A stretch of 64,000 nt of DNA from Streptococcus parasuis (GTDB taxonomy: Bacteria; Bacillota; Bacilli; Lactobacillales; Streptococcaceae). The position numbers were made by a program, and so were the translations under genes. The stretch covers positions 434,001 through 498,000 of the forward strand of contig NZ_AP024276.1 in the NCBI RefSeq assembly GCF_021654455.1. The letters run 5' to 3'. Positions 8,965 to 19,080 of this stretch are shown piece by piece; within the stretch, counting starts at the first letter, position 1; each line of letters begins with the position of its first letter. Under the pieces are notes generated by a model. It ran no database searches and was not told the origin of the DNA. It worked only from the letters and a program-made list of their open reading frames with translations.

Positions 8965-11490
8965 ATGGTAACAAATGTGCTTCGTTCTCTCATTGAAAAT
9001 GACAAGGGAGAGCAAAGAAAACTTGAAAAAATGGCAGACAGAGTATTTTCTTATGCTGATGAAATGGCTGCGCTCAGTGACGAGCAATTGCAAGCAAAGA
9101 CTACTGAATTTAAAGAACGTTACAGCAAGGGAGAATCCTTAGATGATCTTTTGTATGAAGCGTATGCAGTTGTTCGAGAAGGAGCTAGACGTGTATTAGG
9201 TCTCTATCCATATAAAGTTCAGGTTATGGGGGGGATTGTTCTTCACAATGGTGATGTACCAGAAATGCGTACTGGTGAAGGGAAAACGTTGACTGCGACT
9301 ATGCCTGTTTATTTGAACGCCCTTTCAGGAAAAGGTGTTCACGTAGTTACGGTAAATGAATATTTGACAACCCGTGATGCGACCGAAATGGGTGAGTTAT
9401 ATTCTTGGCTTGGACTATCAGTCGGAATTAACCTGGCCGCTAAATCACCGCTAGAAAAACGTGAAGCCTATAACTGCGATATTACCTACTCTACCAACTC
9501 AGAAATCGGTTTTGATTACCTTAGAGATAATATGGTCGTTCGTGCAGAGGATATGGTGCAACGTCCATTAAACTATGCCTTGGTCGATGAAGTGGACTCT
9601 ATCCTGATTGACGAAGCTCGTACCCCACTGATTGTTTCTGGTCCTCAAGGTTCTGAAACAAATCAATTATATTTCTTGGCGGATAACTTGGTTAAATCAT
9701 TGGATAAGGAAGACTATATTATTGACGTTCCTTCAAAAACAATTGGTTTATCTGATACAGGTATTGATAAGGCTGAAAAATTCTTCAAATTAAATAATCT
9801 ATATGACATTGAAAATGTAGCCATCACTCACTTCTTAGACAATGCCCTTCGTGCTAATTACATCATGACCTATGATGTTGATTATTTGGTAAATGAAGAT
9901 CAAGAAGTCATGATTATCGATCCATTTACAGGACGTACCATGGAAGGTCGTCGCTATTCTGATGGTCTACACCAAGCAATCGAAGCTAAAGAAGGTGTGC
10001 CTGTTCAAAATGAATCGAAGACCAGTGCTTCGATCACTTACCAAAACCTCTTCCGTATGTATAAAAAATTGGCAGGTATGACGGGTACAGGTAAGACAGA
10101 AGAAGAAGAGTTTCGTGAAATCTATAATATCCGTGTTGTACCAATTCCAACAAATCGACCTATTGCTCGTGTTGACCATGAAGATTTGCTGTATCCAAGC
10201 TTAGAGTACAAATTTAACGCCGTTATCGCTGATGTGAAGCGCCGTTATGAAAAAGGTCAACCAGTACTGGTTGGTACAGTTGCGGTTGAAACATCTGATT
10301 TGATTTCACAAAAATTAGTTGCTGCAGGCGTTCCGCATGAGGTATTGAATGCTAAAAACCATTATCGTGAAGCTCAAATCATCATGAATGCTGGTCAGCG
10401 TGGGGCTGTTACGATTGCAACAAACATGGCTGGACGTGGTACAGATATTAAGTTAGGTCCTGGTGTGCGAGAATTAGGTGGGCTATGTGTGATTGGTACA
10501 GAACGTCATGAGAGTCGCCGTATTGATAATCAGCTTCGTGGACGTTCAGGTCGTCAGGGTGATCCAGGGGAATCTCAGTTCTACTTATCACTCGAAGATG
10601 ATTTGATGAAACGTTTTGGTTCAGAACGGATCAAGGTGTTTATGGAACGTATGAACCTGTCAGAAGAAGAGTCTGTAATCAAATCGAAAATGCTCACACG
10701 TCAAGTTGAATCAGCACAGAAACGTGTAGAAGGAAATAACTACGATTCACGTAAACAAGTTCTACAATATGATGACGTTATGCGTGAACAACGTGAAATC
10801 ATCTACAAACAACGTCAAGATGTGATTACAGCGGATCGTGATTTGGCACCTGAAATCAAGGCAATGATGAAGCGGACCATTGAGCGTCAAGTGGAAGGTC
10901 ATTTCTTGGGTTCAAAAGATGAAGCCATTGATGGGATTATTAAGTTTGCTCATACAACATTGGTTGAAGATGGTACATTGCATGCGGAATCCTTTAAATC
11001 AATGAATAAAAAAGAAATCATTGATGAATTGTATGAACTAGCTTTGAGAGTCTATGATTCACAAGTGAAGAAGCTTCGTGATGAAGATCGAATTCGCGAA
11101 TTCCAGAAGGTACTCATTCTACGTGTTGTAGACAATAAATGGACTGATCATATCGATGCAATGGATCAATTACGTAATGCGGTGAGCTTACGTGGCTACG
11201 CGCAAAATAATCCAATTGTAGAATATCAATCAGAAGCTTTTACAATGTTTAATGATATGATTGGTGCAATTGAGTTTGAAGTTACACGACTCATGATGAA
11301 AGCGCAGATTCATGACAATATTGAACGGGAACGCTCAGTACAAGAATCACGTACAACGGCAGTTAAGAACATTATGCCAAACCAACCTGTCCAAACTAAA
11401 GATGCTGTTTCATTTGAAGGTGTTGATCGGAATGATCCATGTCCATGTCAGTCTGGTAAGAAATTTAAAAATTGTCACGGCCGTAAATAA
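8965..11490 (+). CDS. secA: Preprotein translocase ATPase SecA
   Basis: Motor ATPase that drives unfolded preproteins through SecYEG. Features in order: DEAD-like nucleotide-binding domain with Walker A MRTGEGKT (about residues 98-105) and [14 protein letters not shown]alker B, preprotein cross-linking insert, second RecA domain with [11 protein letters not shown] and [13 protein letters not shown], helical scaffold and wing, and a C-terminal zinc-binding SEC-C motif [14 protein letters not shown]. An ATG at 8956 is also open, but AGGAT at 8953-8957 would overlap it; ATG at 8965 has proper spacing and matches the usual IENDKGE-type N-terminus (841 residues). Confidence 0.96.
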   Translation: MVTNVLRSLIENDKGEQRKLEKMADRVFSYADEMAALSDEQLQAKTTEFKERYSKGESLDDLLYEAYAVVREGARRVLGLYPYKVQVMGGIVLHNGDVPEMRTGEGKTLTATMPVYLNALSGKGVHVVTVNEYLTTRDATEMGELYSWLGLSVGINLAAKSPLEKREAYNCDITYSTNSEIGFDYLRDNMVVRAEDMVQRPLNYALVDEVDSILIDEARTPLIVSGPQGSETNQLYFLADNLVKSLDKEDYIIDVPSKTIGLSDTGIDKAEKFFKLNNLYDIENVAITHFLDNALRANYIMTYDVDYLVNEDQEVMIIDPFTGRTMEGRRYSDGLHQAIEAKEGVPVQNESKTSASITYQNLFRMYKKLAGMTGTGKTEEEEFREIYNIRVVPIPTNRPIARVDHEDLLYPSLEYKFNAVIADVKRRYEKGQPVLVGTVAVETSDLISQKLVAAGVPHEVLNAKNHYREAQIIMNAGQRGAVTIATNMAGRGTDIKLGPGVRELGGLCVIGTERHESRRIDNQLRGRSGRQGDPGESQFYLSLEDDLMKRFGSERIKVFMERMNLSEEESVIKSKMLTRQVESAQKRVEGNNYDSRKQVLQYDDVMREQREIIYKQRQDVITADRDLAPEIKAMMKRTIERQVEGHFLGSKDEAIDGIIKFAHTTLVEDGTLHAESFKSMNKKEIIDELYELALRVYDSQVKKLRDEDRIREFQKVLILRVVDNKWTDHIDAMDQLRNAVSLRGYAQNNPIVEYQSEAFTMFNDMIGAIEFEVTRLMMKAQIHDNIERERSVQESRTTAVKNIMPNQPVQTKDAVSFEGVDRNDPCPCQSGKKFKNCHGRK

Positions 11491-11663
11491 GAACTTGTAT
11501 TCACAAGTAATCTGCTTTTATTTAAGAAATAGTTTTCGCTCATCAAGGCAGTTTTTTGACTGGAATACTCCTGTATTTTGAAAAAACGAACGATGACTGA
11601 CTTAGAAACTAGTTCTAAGATGGAAGTATGACCGGTGAATACAAGGTCTAGGGATGAATGAAG

Positions 11664-11688
11664 GACTGGACGGCTGTCCAGTCTTTTG
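11664..11688 (+). terminator. Hairpin terminator between secA and acpS
   Basis: Perfect stem GACTGGAC (11664-11671), loop GGCT, GTCCAGTC (11676-11683), then TTTT. It lies 174 bases past the secA stop and 43 bases before acpS. Confidence 0.65.
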
Positions 11689-11726
11689 AAGTATTTAAAA
11701 TATTGTATAAAGAAGGAGCACGATTC

Positions 11727-12086
11727 ATGATTGTTGGACATGGGATTGACCTTCAAGATATAAAGGCTATCGAGCGTGCTCGCGAAAAACATCAGGGGTT
11801 CCCAAAAAAAGTACTGACTGCAAAAGAATTTGAACGCTATCAGGATTTGCAAGGGCGACGACAGTTGGAATATTTAGCTGGTCGTTGGGCTGTCAAAGAA
11901 GCATTTTCTAAGGCATTAGGAGTCGGTATTGGAACAGTGGGTTTTCAAGATATTGAAGTATTAAATAATCGCCAAGGGGCTCCCTACATTGCGAAGAGTC
12001 CGTTTAGTGGAAAAATTTGGCTGAGCATTAGTCATTCTGGAGAATTTGTACAAGCAAGCGTGATTTTGGAGGAAAATAATGATTGA
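11727..12086 (+). CDS. acpS: Holo-[acyl-carrier-protein] synthase
   Basis: Transfers 4'-phosphopantetheine from CoA to the serine of apo-ACP and so activates AcpP encoded at 20,549. The 119 residues carry GHGIDLQDI with magnesium ligand D8 and the [12 protein letters not shown] motif with E58. Start at 11727 was chosen because AAGGAG at 11713-11718 fits it; an open frame back to 11658 runs through the terminator hairpin and is unlikely. It overlaps alr by eight bases, the usual acpS-alr pairing. Confidence 0.94.
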   Translation: MIVGHGIDLQDIKAIERAREKHQGFPKKVLTAKEFERYQDLQGRRQLEYLAGRWAVKEAFSKALGVGIGTVGFQDIEVLNNRQGAPYIAKSPFSGKIWLSISHSGEFVQASVILEENND

Positions 12087-13182
12087 AAGTGACCATCGAC
12101 CCAGTTATATAGAGGTTCAATTAGATGCTATAGCAGCTAATCTTGAACAAGTGATTGAACCTTTGCCTAGAAAGACACAGGCATTTGCAGTTATTAAAGC
12201 AAATGCTTATGGACATGGTGCTGTTGCAGTAGCTCGACGGTTAGCGAGCCAAGTAGCAGGTTTTTGTGTTTCAAACTTGGATGAAGCGTTCGAATTACGT
12301 CAGGCTGGAATAGAGCACCCAATCTTGATTTTGGGAGTTATACCTGTTGACGATCTGCATTTAGCATTGAAGTTAAATATCAGTGTCACTCTTGCAAGTT
12401 TAGAGTGGTTAGAGCTGGTTAAAGCATCTGGTCAGGATCTAGCTGGTTTAGCTGTTCATGTTAAACTAGATACTGGAATGGGGAGAATTGGATTCAGAGA
12501 CTGGTCTGAGTTGGAGAAAGTGCTTGATCTTATGAGTGAGATGGATCTTGAATTTGAGGGTATTTTTACCCATTTTGCAACAGCAGATGAAGAAGATGCA
12601 CATTACTTCCGCGAGCAATTGACACGTTTTAAGGAATGGTTAGATAGGTTACCGGAATTGCCTCGTTGGATTCATGCAAGTAATTCAGCGACAAGTATCT
12701 GGCATGCAGATACGGTGTTTAACATGGTTCGATTAGGGGATGTTCTGTATGGTCTAAATCCTAGTGGACGTACCTTAACACTACCATTTGAGCTCCAACC
12801 TGCACTGGGATTGTACTCTGAACTCGTACATGTTAAGCAAGTCGAGGCAGGTACCTTTCTTGGATATGGGTCAACGTATCAGAGTTCAGAGACTGAGTGG
12901 ATAGGTACTATTCCTGTTGGATACGCTGATGGTGTAGTGCGAAGACTCCAAGGTTTCCATGTTCTGGTCGATGGTCAATATTGTGAAATTATTGGACGTA
13001 TTTCCATGGATCAAATGACGATCCGTTTGCCGAAATCATATCAAGTTGGAACAAAAGTAACCTTGATAGGCCGTGAAGAAGACAAGGAAATAACGGTTCA
13101 AGAATGGGCTGATTATATTGGTACGATAAATTATGAGATTGTATGTTTATTGACAGATCGTTTGCCTCGTAAACATCAATAA
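12079..13182 (+). CDS. alr: Alanine racemase
   Basis: PLP enzyme interconverting L- and D-alanine for peptidoglycan and teichoic acid D-alanylation. It has 367 residues, typical for the family. The PLP lysine is K40 in [12 protein letters not shown]; the barrel contains [14 protein letters not shown] and HASNSAT, and the C-terminal domain has [17 protein letters not shown] and GRISMDQMT. Start overlaps the end of acpS and follows GGAGGAAAA, implying coupling. A large terminator hairpin follows. Confidence 0.95.
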   Translation: MIESDHRPSYIEVQLDAIAANLEQVIEPLPRKTQAFAVIKANAYGHGAVAVARRLASQVAGFCVSNLDEAFELRQAGIEHPILILGVIPVDDLHLALKLNISVTLASLEWLELVKASGQDLAGLAVHVKLDTGMGRIGFRDWSELEKVLDLMSEMDLEFEGIFTHFATADEEDAHYFREQLTRFKEWLDRLPELPRWIHASNSATSIWHADTVFNMVRLGDVLYGLNPSGRTLTLPFELQPALGLYSELVHVKQVEAGTFLGYGSTYQSSETEWIGTIPVGYADGVVRRLQGFHVLVDGQYCEIIGRISMDQMTIRLPKSYQVGTKVTLIGREEDKEITVQEWADYIGTINYEIVCLLTDRLPRKHQ

Positions 13183-13203
13183 GATAAATAAATCAACTTT
13201 TAA

Positions 13204-13264
13204 TCAAAAAATCTATCATTTTCCGGTGGTAAGCGAATCTACCAGAAAATGATAGATTTTTTTG
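13204..13264 (+). terminator. Long terminator after alr
   Basis: A roughly 17-bp stem, AAAAATCTATCATTTTC with GAAAATGATAGATTTTTT, extended inward by GGT/ACC around the loop, then T residues. Between here and the nagA promoter (13,265-13,439) I see nothing else. Confidence 0.85.
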
Positions 13265-13439
13265 TTCTCTATCTCCTGACTGAGGGAATGTCACACTCAT
13301 GGTTCTAAAATGTGTCATAATCTGATGTTACATGTATTAATGAGTGGAAGTGGTAATAGACAAATGGATATCTATACCAAAGAAAGTACCTATAGTACTT
13401 TATGTTGATGATTGAGGTCTAATGAATGCTGGTAATTAC

Positions 13440-13491
13440 TTGACATTAAAAGAGAATCGGTCTACAATATAATCATATATGGTTATAACCA
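13440..13491 (+). promoter_or_regulatory. nagA promoter with palindromic operator
   Basis: TTGACA (13440-13445), 17-bp spacer, TACAAT (13463-13468). Immediately downstream is a perfect 12-bp palindrome TGGTTATAACCA (13480-13491). Its TGGT...ACCA halves resemble GntR-family NagR/YvoA operators; the assignment to NagR is inference. Confidence 0.6.
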
Positions 13492-13528
13492 GTTTAAGAA
13501 AATATATATGAAATATAAGGGGGCCACT

Positions 13529-14674
13529 ATGGTTAGCTACATCAAAGCAAAATCAATTATTCTTGCAGATAGTGAGAAAGTTGATGCATATTTGGAAATT
13601 ACTGATGATGGGCGGTTCGGTCATATTTTTACCGAAAAACCAGATGGAAAAATAATAGATTACTCAGACTATCATATCGCACCGGGCTTGGTGGATACCC
13701 ATATCCACGGCTATGCGTCACATGATGTGATGGATAATGATTTTGAAGGAATTAAAGTTATTTCAGATGGCTTGCTAGCCTGTGGTGTTACTTCTTGGTT
13801 GCCGACAACACTGACAGATTCGACTGAAAATTTAGATGCTGTCTGTGAAACGATTGGTCAACATGCAGGTGAAGAAACAGGGGCTAAAATTCAAGGTATC
13901 TTTTTGGAAGGGCCATTCTTTACAGAAAAATACAAGGGAGCTCAAAATCCTAAGTATATGAGTGATCCTTCTATTGAGAAGTTAGACCACTGGCATAGTC
14001 TATCGAATGGTTTGGTGAATAAGATTGCTATTGCTCCGGAACGAGAAGGAGTTAAAGAATTCATTGAATTTGCAAATAGCAAAGCTATTCATACCGCTTT
14101 AGCACACAGTGATGCAACCTTTGCTCAAGCGCAGGCTGCGGTTGAAGCAGGTGCTAATATTTTTGTACATGTCTATAATGGTATGAGTGGACTACATCAT
14201 CGTGAACCTGGCATGGTCGGTGCAGCTTTAAGTTTACATGATGTTTATGCAGAAATGATTTGTGACGGACATCATGTTCATCCAGCGGCAGCGGAAATTG
14301 TGGTTAAGGCCCGTGGAGCAGAAGAGACAGTTCTAATCACTGACTGTATGAGAGCCGGAGGTATGGGCGAGGGCGAATCAAGACTTGGGGAATTTGAAGT
14401 CATTGTTAAAGATGGAACGGCTCGCCTCAAAGAAAGTGGAAGTTTGGCAGGTTCTATTTTGGAATTGATTGAAGCTGTACAAAATGTGGTGAGCTGGGGA
14501 TTGGTCAGCCTTCCCGATGCATTACGTATGGCTTCATTAGCACCAGCACGTTCTGTCAATATTGATCATATTTGTGGCCAAATTGCTGAAGGTCGTGCAG
14601 CTGATTTTATTGTAGTAGATGATGCAGGACATCTGAAAGCTACTTATTTAGATGGTGTGAAACGATTCGGCTAA
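13529..14674 (+). CDS. nagA: N-acetylglucosamine-6-phosphate deacetylase
   Basis: Removes acetate from GlcNAc-6-P to give glucosamine-6-P, feeding amino-sugar catabolism and cell-wall precursor recycling. An amidohydrolase of 381 residues: metal-binding DTHIHGY near residue 58, LEGPFF near 130, ALAHSDAT, FVHVYNGMSGLHHREPG and the ICDGHHVHP, ITDCMRAGG and SLAGS motifs typical of NagA. An ATG at 13508 is in frame, but AAGGGGG at 13517-13523 sits correctly for 13529. The promoter carries a candidate NagR operator. It is followed 70 bases later by lacD. Confidence 0.92.
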   Translation: MVSYIKAKSIILADSEKVDAYLEITDDGRFGHIFTEKPDGKIIDYSDYHIAPGLVDTHIHGYASHDVMDNDFEGIKVISDGLLACGVTSWLPTTLTDSTENLDAVCETIGQHAGEETGAKIQGIFLEGPFFTEKYKGAQNPKYMSDPSIEKLDHWHSLSNGLVNKIAIAPEREGVKEFIEFANSKAIHTALAHSDATFAQAQAAVEAGANIFVHVYNGMSGLHHREPGMVGAALSLHDVYAEMICDGHHVHPAAAEIVVKARGAEETVLITDCMRAGGMGEGESRLGEFEVIVKDGTARLKESGSLAGSILELIEAVQNVVSWGLVSLPDALRMASLAPARSVNIDHICGQIAEGRAADFIVVDDAGHLKATYLDGVKRFG

Positions 14675-14744
14675 TCAACCGAAAAAATCATGTTAAAAAA
14701 CTTGGTTAATAATTATCTATTATATATTCTTAAGGAGGATTCTA

Positions 14745-15746
14745 ATGACAAAATTGCAACTGTCACAAGCTAAGTTTGAACATATGACTCGCTTGTCAAA
14801 TGAAAATCAGGTTATCGCAGCACTAGCGATTGACCAACGAGGTGCCTTGAAACGGTTGTTGGCAGCAGCCGCTGGTGGTGGAGATTTTGGTGATGACATT
14901 TTGGTGGACTTCAAAAAAGTCATTTCTAGCGAACTAACCCCATACGCCAGTTCCATTCTTCTTGATGCAGAGTATGGAGTGCCTGCGTCTGAACTGCGTC
15001 ATGCAGATTGTGGGTTTATCGCTGCCTATGAAAAAACCGGATATGATGCTTCGACACCAGGACGTTTACCAGATCTTCTTCCAAATTGGTCAGCAAAACG
15101 TATCAAAGAATTAGGTGCAGATGCGGTTAAAATTTTGTTGTACTATGACGTAGACGACAAACCTGAAATTAATGATATTAAACATGCTTGGGTTGAACGG
15201 ATTGGTAGTGAATGTATTGCGGAAGATATTCCTTATTTTGTAGAAATTCTAACCTATGATGCAAGTGACATGGATGTAACTTCACGGGAGTATGCAAGCT
15301 TAAAACCTCATAAGGTAAACGGTGCAATGCGTGAATTCAGCAAACCACGGTATAATGCAGATGTTCTTAAGGTAGAAGTCCCTGTAAATATGAATTTTGT
15401 CGAAGGCTATACAAGCGAAGAACCTGTTTATACTGCAGACGAAGCAAGAGCCTATTTCAAAGAGCAATCGGAAGCTACTCATTTGCCATTTATATATTTG
15501 AGTGCAGGTGTCTCAGCTAAACTTTTCCAAGAAACTCTTGTCTTTGCAAAAGAATCAGGTTCGACCTTTAATGGTGTGCTCTGTGGTCGTGCGACATGGA
15601 AAGATGCAGTGGCTATTTTTGCCAAAGAAGGTGAAGAAGCTGCTAAGGCTTGGTTAGCAGATCAAGGTCGCCGAAATGTTGAAGAATTAAATGACGTCCT
15701 TGTAACAACAGCAAGTCCATGGACTGAAAAGGTTGAAGTGAACTAA
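14745..15746 (+). CDS. lacD: Tagatose-1,6-bisphosphate aldolase, LacD type
   Basis: Class I aldolase cleaving tagatose-1,6-bisphosphate into dihydroxyacetone phosphate and glyceraldehyde-3-phosphate. The 333-residue length and the ALAIDQRGALKRL opening, LLDAEYG and KVEVPVNM motifs fit the LacD family. Ribosome site AAGGAGGA lies eight bases before the ATG. No lacA, lacB, lacC or lactose PTS gene is nearby, so it is an orphan; it may serve amino-sugar catabolism with nagA or, as for LacD.1 of S. pyogenes, have a regulatory role. Function in this context is uncertain. Confidence 0.85.
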   Translation: MTKLQLSQAKFEHMTRLSNENQVIAALAIDQRGALKRLLAAAAGGGDFGDDILVDFKKVISSELTPYASSILLDAEYGVPASELRHADCGFIAAYEKTGYDASTPGRLPDLLPNWSAKRIKELGADAVKILLYYDVDDKPEINDIKHAWVERIGSECIAEDIPYFVEILTYDASDMDVTSREYASLKPHKVNGAMREFSKPRYNADVLKVEVPVNMNFVEGYTSEEPVYTADEARAYFKEQSEATHLPFIYLSAGVSAKLFQETLVFAKESGSTFNGVLCGRATWKDAVAIFAKEGEEAAKAWLADQGRRNVEELNDVLVTTASPWTEKVEVN

Positions 15747-15763
15747 TTCATATAGCTTAATAA

Positions 15764-15800
15764 GAAAAATCCAGAGCTTTTAATAACTCTGGATTTTTTA
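15764..15800. terminator. Terminator between lacD and aspartate kinase
   Basis: ATCCAGAG (15769-15776) and CTCTGGAT (15787-15794) flanked by AAAA and TTTTTT, usable in both directions for these convergent genes. Confidence 0.85.
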
Positions 15801-15848
15801 GGATTCATGACCTGGAACTGAAAAACTTCTAAAGGTAAGAAGACGTTT

Positions 15849-17198
15849 TTAGTTAAAAAAGGCTGCATATAATGCCTGTAAAGCTTTTTCTTTTTCTTCT
15901 GTTTTGACTACGAACATGACAGAAACTTCACTAGCACCTTGTGAAATCATAGCCAAATTAACATTTTGGTTGGATAAGGCACTAGTTGCGGTCGCAGTTA
16001 CACCGACATGGCTCTTCATATTTTCACCGACAATCATGATAATAGACAAGCCGTGTTCGATTTCAGCCTTATCAACTTCCATTTTTGTTTTCAATTGACG
16101 TAGAATTTCAGCTTCTTTGATTGGTGTCAATTCTCTATTTCTAAGTACGATGGACAAATCATCAATACCAGTTGGCATATGTTCAAAACGAATGTTTAAA
16201 TCCTCTAAAATTTGAAGGACTTTGCGCCCGAATCCGACTTCACGGTTCATGAGGTATTTAGAAATATTGATGCTGACAAAACCATCATCTGCAGCAATCC
16301 CAACGACAGGGAGAGTTTGATCTGTATGATCAAGAACAATTCTAGTACCTGGGTGGCTAGGGTTATTGGTGTTTTTAATAACCAATGGAATACGACCGCG
16401 ATAAGCAGGAAGAAGGGCCTCATCATGAAGAACGGAGAAACCAGCATATGCTAGTTCACGCATTTCACGATAGGTTAGTTCTTTGATAGAGTGTGGGTGT
16501 TTGATAATTCCAGGGTGAGCAGCAAAGATCCCATCTACATCTGTAAAGTTTTCATACAGATCTGCCTTAACCCCTGCAGCAACGATGGATCCTGTGATAT
16601 CAGATCCTCCCCGTGAGAAGGTACAAATTTGATTGTCAATAGTCACTCCAAAGAATCCAGGGATGATCAAGACTTCCTCTGCATTTCGCAATTCTTCAAT
16701 TTTATCATAGCTCGAAGGAAGAATTCGTGCATTTCCTGGTTCAGAACTTACAATAATGCCAGCCTTTTTCGGATGAACATAGCGTGCTGGTAATCCTCTA
16801 AAAGTAAAGTATTCAGCGATTAATTTTGCATTGTTATCTTCCCCAGCGGCTAAAAAAGTATCGTAAAGGAATTCGTTATCATCAATTGGTAAGGTTGCAA
16901 GAGAAATGATGTTTTCAGCAATTTTCTTCATGCTATTAGCTGAAAAACCGAGTTCATCGACCATTGCCTGGTAACGGTTGATAATCCACTCTTGGCTTGC
17001 TGTTACATCTTTCCCATCAACATATTCTCTGTAATACTTAATTAATGCATCTGTAACCTTTGTATCTTCGGCATTGCGTTTTCCAGGGGCTGAAACAACA
17101 ACAAAACGGCGTTCAGAATCCGATTGAACAATGTTGAATACTTTTTCCAATTGACCGGCAGAAGCAAGGGAACTTCCACCAAATTTTACCACTTTCAT
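15849..17198 (-). CDS. lysC: Aspartate kinase
   Basis: First step of the aspartate pathway, phosphorylating aspartate en route to lysine, threonine and methionine. The 449-residue protein opens with VVKFGGSSLA, has FSRGGSDITGSI and ENFTDVDGI in the kinase domain, and ends in tandem ACT domains (about residues 310-449) for allosteric control. It is monofunctional, with no homoserine dehydrogenase domain. Transcribed alone from a minus-strand promoter. The symbol is by family; thrA is also used in streptococci. Confidence 0.9.
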   Translation of the reverse strand: MKVVKFGGSSLASAGQLEKVFNIVQSDSERRFVVVSAPGKRNAEDTKVTDALIKYYREYVDGKDVTASQEWIINRYQAMVDELGFSANSMKKIAENIISLATLPIDDNEFLYDTFLAAGEDNNAKLIAEYFTFRGLPARYVHPKKAGIIVSSEPGNARILPSSYDKIEELRNAEEVLIIPGFFGVTIDNQICTFSRGGSDITGSIVAAGVKADLYENFTDVDGIFAAHPGIIKHPHSIKELTYREMRELAYAGFSVLHDEALLPAYRGRIPLVIKNTNNPSHPGTRIVLDHTDQTLPVVGIAADDGFVSINISKYLMNREVGFGRKVLQILEDLNIRFEHMPTGIDDLSIVLRNRELTPIKEAEILRQLKTKMEVDKAEIEHGLSIIMIVGENMKSHVGVTATATSALSNQNVNLAMISQGASEVSVMFVVKTEEKEKALQALYAAFFN

Positions 17199-17224
17199 TC
17201 CAATCTCCTTGAATATTTTTTACT

Positions 17225-17253
17225 ATTATAGCAGAATAAGGCGGAATTGTCAG
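17225..17253 (-). promoter_or_regulatory. Promoter of aspartate kinase
   Basis: On the minus strand CTGACA, 17-bp spacer, TATAAT (plus-strand ATTATA at 17225-17230, TGTCAG at 17248-17253). Confidence 0.7.
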
Positions 17254-17375
17254 TATGTTCAGAAAAATCTTGGTGAGAAACCTAATAAAATACGAACAAG
17301 GTTTGTTGTTGAAACATTTCAGAAAATCGAAAATCTTAATTGACTATGATACAATAGAGAGGTTAGGAGGCCAGA

Positions 17376-18017
17376 ATGGTAAAAGCAATTATTTTTGACA
17401 TGGATGGAGTAATTTTTGATACAGAATCATTTTATTTTCAGCGGCGTATAGATTTCTTGGTGACGAAAGGGTTATCAGTGAGCCATCTAAAACCATCTTT
17501 TTTTATTGGAGGACGTGCTGGTCAAGTATGGCAACGTATTTTAGGAGATGATTACGATAAATGGGATGTTCCTGCGCTGGAGGAGGAGTACCGAATTTAT
17601 AAGGAGAATCGTCCCACACCTTACGCTGAACGAGTATTTCCAGATGTCAAGTCTGTCTTAGAGCGACTCAGTTTACATTCTATCCCGCTTGTTCTGGCAT
17701 CAAATACTGATCGAAGTGATATTGAGAGAGCTTTGGAAGAATCGGGAATTCGCTCGTATTTCAGTCAAATCTATTCAGCAATGGATTGTATAGCTCCCAA
17801 ACCAGATCCAGCTGTTTATGATCAAGCTGCAAAAGCAACAGGGGTTCCAAAATCGGACATTTTGGTTTTTGAAGATAGCGCCAAAGGGATAGAGGCCGCA
17901 AAAGCAGCTGGTTTAACTGTATGGGCTATTCGTGATCAACAGTTTGGAATGGATCAATCCAAAGCGGATAAGTTGGTTGATAGCCTTGAACAGGCCTTGG
18001 AATTGCTACAACTCTGA
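17376..18017 (+). CDS. HAD-superfamily phosphatase, subfamily IA
   Basis: A 213-residue HAD hydrolase with FDMDGVIFDTES (motif I, nucleophile D8 and acid/base D10), a four-helix cap, VLASNT (motif II), KPDPAVYDQA (motif III lysine) and VFEDSAKGIEAAKAAG (motif IV). It resembles beta-phosphoglucomutase and sugar-phosphate phosphatases, but substrate cannot be read. Ribosome site AGGAGG precedes the ATG. It stands between aspartate kinase and the fab cluster with its own terminator, so it is probably a single-gene unit. Confidence 0.82.
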   Translation: MVKAIIFDMDGVIFDTESFYFQRRIDFLVTKGLSVSHLKPSFFIGGRAGQVWQRILGDDYDKWDVPALEEEYRIYKENRPTPYAERVFPDVKSVLERLSLHSIPLVLASNTDRSDIERALEESGIRSYFSQIYSAMDCIAPKPDPAVYDQAAKATGVPKSDILVFEDSAKGIEAAKAAGLTVWAIRDQQFGMDQSKADKLVDSLEQALELLQL

Positions 18018-18056
18018 CACCAATTCCTACTTACTCGTCATAACTAAATTTCTTTG

Positions 18057-18080
18057 AAAGTTGGCTTTGCCAGCTTTTTT
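18057..18080 (+). terminator. Terminator before the fab cluster
   Basis: GTTGGC and GCCAGC with a TTT loop, then a run of T. Confidence 0.75.
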
Positions 18081-18112
18081 TCGGACGTCACACTTTCCTT
18101 ACTAGAAAAAAA

Positions 18113-18140
18113 GTGACAATTGTAAAAACTGTGTTACAAT
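18113..18140 (+). promoter_or_regulatory. Probable fabM promoter
   Basis: GTGACA (18113-18118), 16-bp spacer, TACAAT (18135-18140), with a FabT box 20 bases downstream. Confidence 0.5.
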
Positions 18141-18159
18141 GGAAAACAAGAATTTGAAC

Positions 18160-18172
18160 TTTGATATTCAAA
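18160..18172. promoter_or_regulatory. FabT operator upstream of fabM
   Basis: TTTGATATTCAAA, a palindrome matching the known FabT core (TTTGA...TCAAA), between the fabM promoter and start codon. Confidence 0.75.
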
Positions 18173-18209
18173 CCTTTTAAACATCAAATTATTTTAGAAG
18201 GAGGATGGT

Positions 18210-19001
18210 ATGGCCTACCAAACAATTCGTTATGAAGTAATTGATTCCGTAGCGATTCTAACTTTAAACAGACCGGAAGTGGAAAATGGGTTTAATATTC
18301 CTATGTGTGAGGAAATATTAAATGCCATTCAACTTGCAGAAAATGATGAAACTGTAAAAATCTTACAAATTCAAGCAGAGGGCTCCGTTTTCTCAGTAGG
18401 GGGAGATCTGGTGGAGATGAAGCGTGCCGTAGATGAAGATGATATTGGTTCGCTCATCAAAATTGCTGAGCTTGTCAATGATATTTCGTTTGCGCTGAAG
18501 AAAATGCCTAAAATTGTTTTAATGGTAACAGATGGGGCGGTTGCTGGAGCAGCTGCCAATATGGCAGTAGCGGCAGACTTTGTTATTGCATCAAGTAAAA
18601 CAAAGTTCATTCAAGCCTTTGTAGGTGTTGGGTTAGCCCCAGATGCGGGTGGCATCTTCTTGCTTAGTCGGGCGATTGGTAGCAATCGTGCTAGTCAATT
18701 AGCCATGACTGGAGAAGGGTTATCCGCTGATAAGGCCCTGGAGTATGGCATTGTTTATAAACTGGCTGAGCCAGATAAATTAGAGAAGACAGTTGCCCAA
18801 GTGTTAAAAAAACTCTTGCGTGGCTCTGTTAACTCCTATGCTGCCATTAAACAATTGGTTTGGGAAAGTCAGTTTAAGGACTGGGAGTCTTATCGTCAAT
18901 TGGAGTTAGCCATGCAAGAATCTCTAGCCTATAAAGAGGATTTTAAAGAAGGTGTTCGGGCACATGCTGAACGTCGGAGACCGATGTTTATCGGGAAATA
19001 A
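18210..19001 (+). CDS. fabM: trans-2-decenoyl-ACP isomerase
   Basis: Crotonase-fold isomerase converting trans-2- to cis-3-decenoyl-ACP, the branch point to unsaturated fatty acids in streptococci. It has 263 residues, with the oxyanion-hole segment SVGGDLVEM near residue 70 and [19 protein letters not shown] near 110-128. The catalytic pair cannot be told from paralogous enoyl-CoA hydratases by motif alone, but its place at the head of the fab cluster, before fabT, identifies FabM. Start follows AGAAGGAGG. A FabT operator precedes it. Confidence 0.92.
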   Translation: MAYQTIRYEVIDSVAILTLNRPEVENGFNIPMCEEILNAIQLAENDETVKILQIQAEGSVFSVGGDLVEMKRAVDEDDIGSLIKIAELVNDISFALKKMPKIVLMVTDGAVAGAAANMAVAADFVIASSKTKFIQAFVGVGLAPDAGGIFLLSRAIGSNRASQLAMTGEGLSADKALEYGIVYKLAEPDKLEKTVAQVLKKLLRGSVNSYAAIKQLVWESQFKDWESYRQLELAMQESLAYKEDFKEGVRAHAERRRPMFIGK

Positions 19002-19022
19002 TGACAGATTGTTCAAAAAATG

Positions 19023-19066
19023 TTTGACATTCAAAGTTTTATGGTTTATACTTTGACTATCAAAGT
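19023..19066 (+). promoter_or_regulatory. fabT promoter with two FabT operators
   Basis: TTGACA (19024-19029), 17-bp spacer, TATACT (19047-19052). TTTGACATTCAAA (19023-19035) covers the -35 and the near-perfect palindrome ACTTTGACTATCAAAGT (19050-19066) covers the end of the -10, indicating autorepression. Confidence 0.8.
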
Positions 19067-19080
19067 AAAGGAGGCCTGTT

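Noticed and set aside
9967..10179. Minus-strand ORF inside secA
   Set aside because: Shadow of the secA reading frame, with no ribosome site; the protein is rich in residues expected from antisense codons.
11658..11726. Longer N-terminus for acpS starting at 11,658
   Set aside because: It would translate through the perfect terminator hairpin at 11664-11683, lacks a ribosome site, and the extension does not fit AcpS, which starts at MIVGHGIDL.
13423..13473. 16-codon ORF overlapping the nagA promoter
   Set aside because: No ribosome site and it spans the -35 and -10 boxes; chance ORF.
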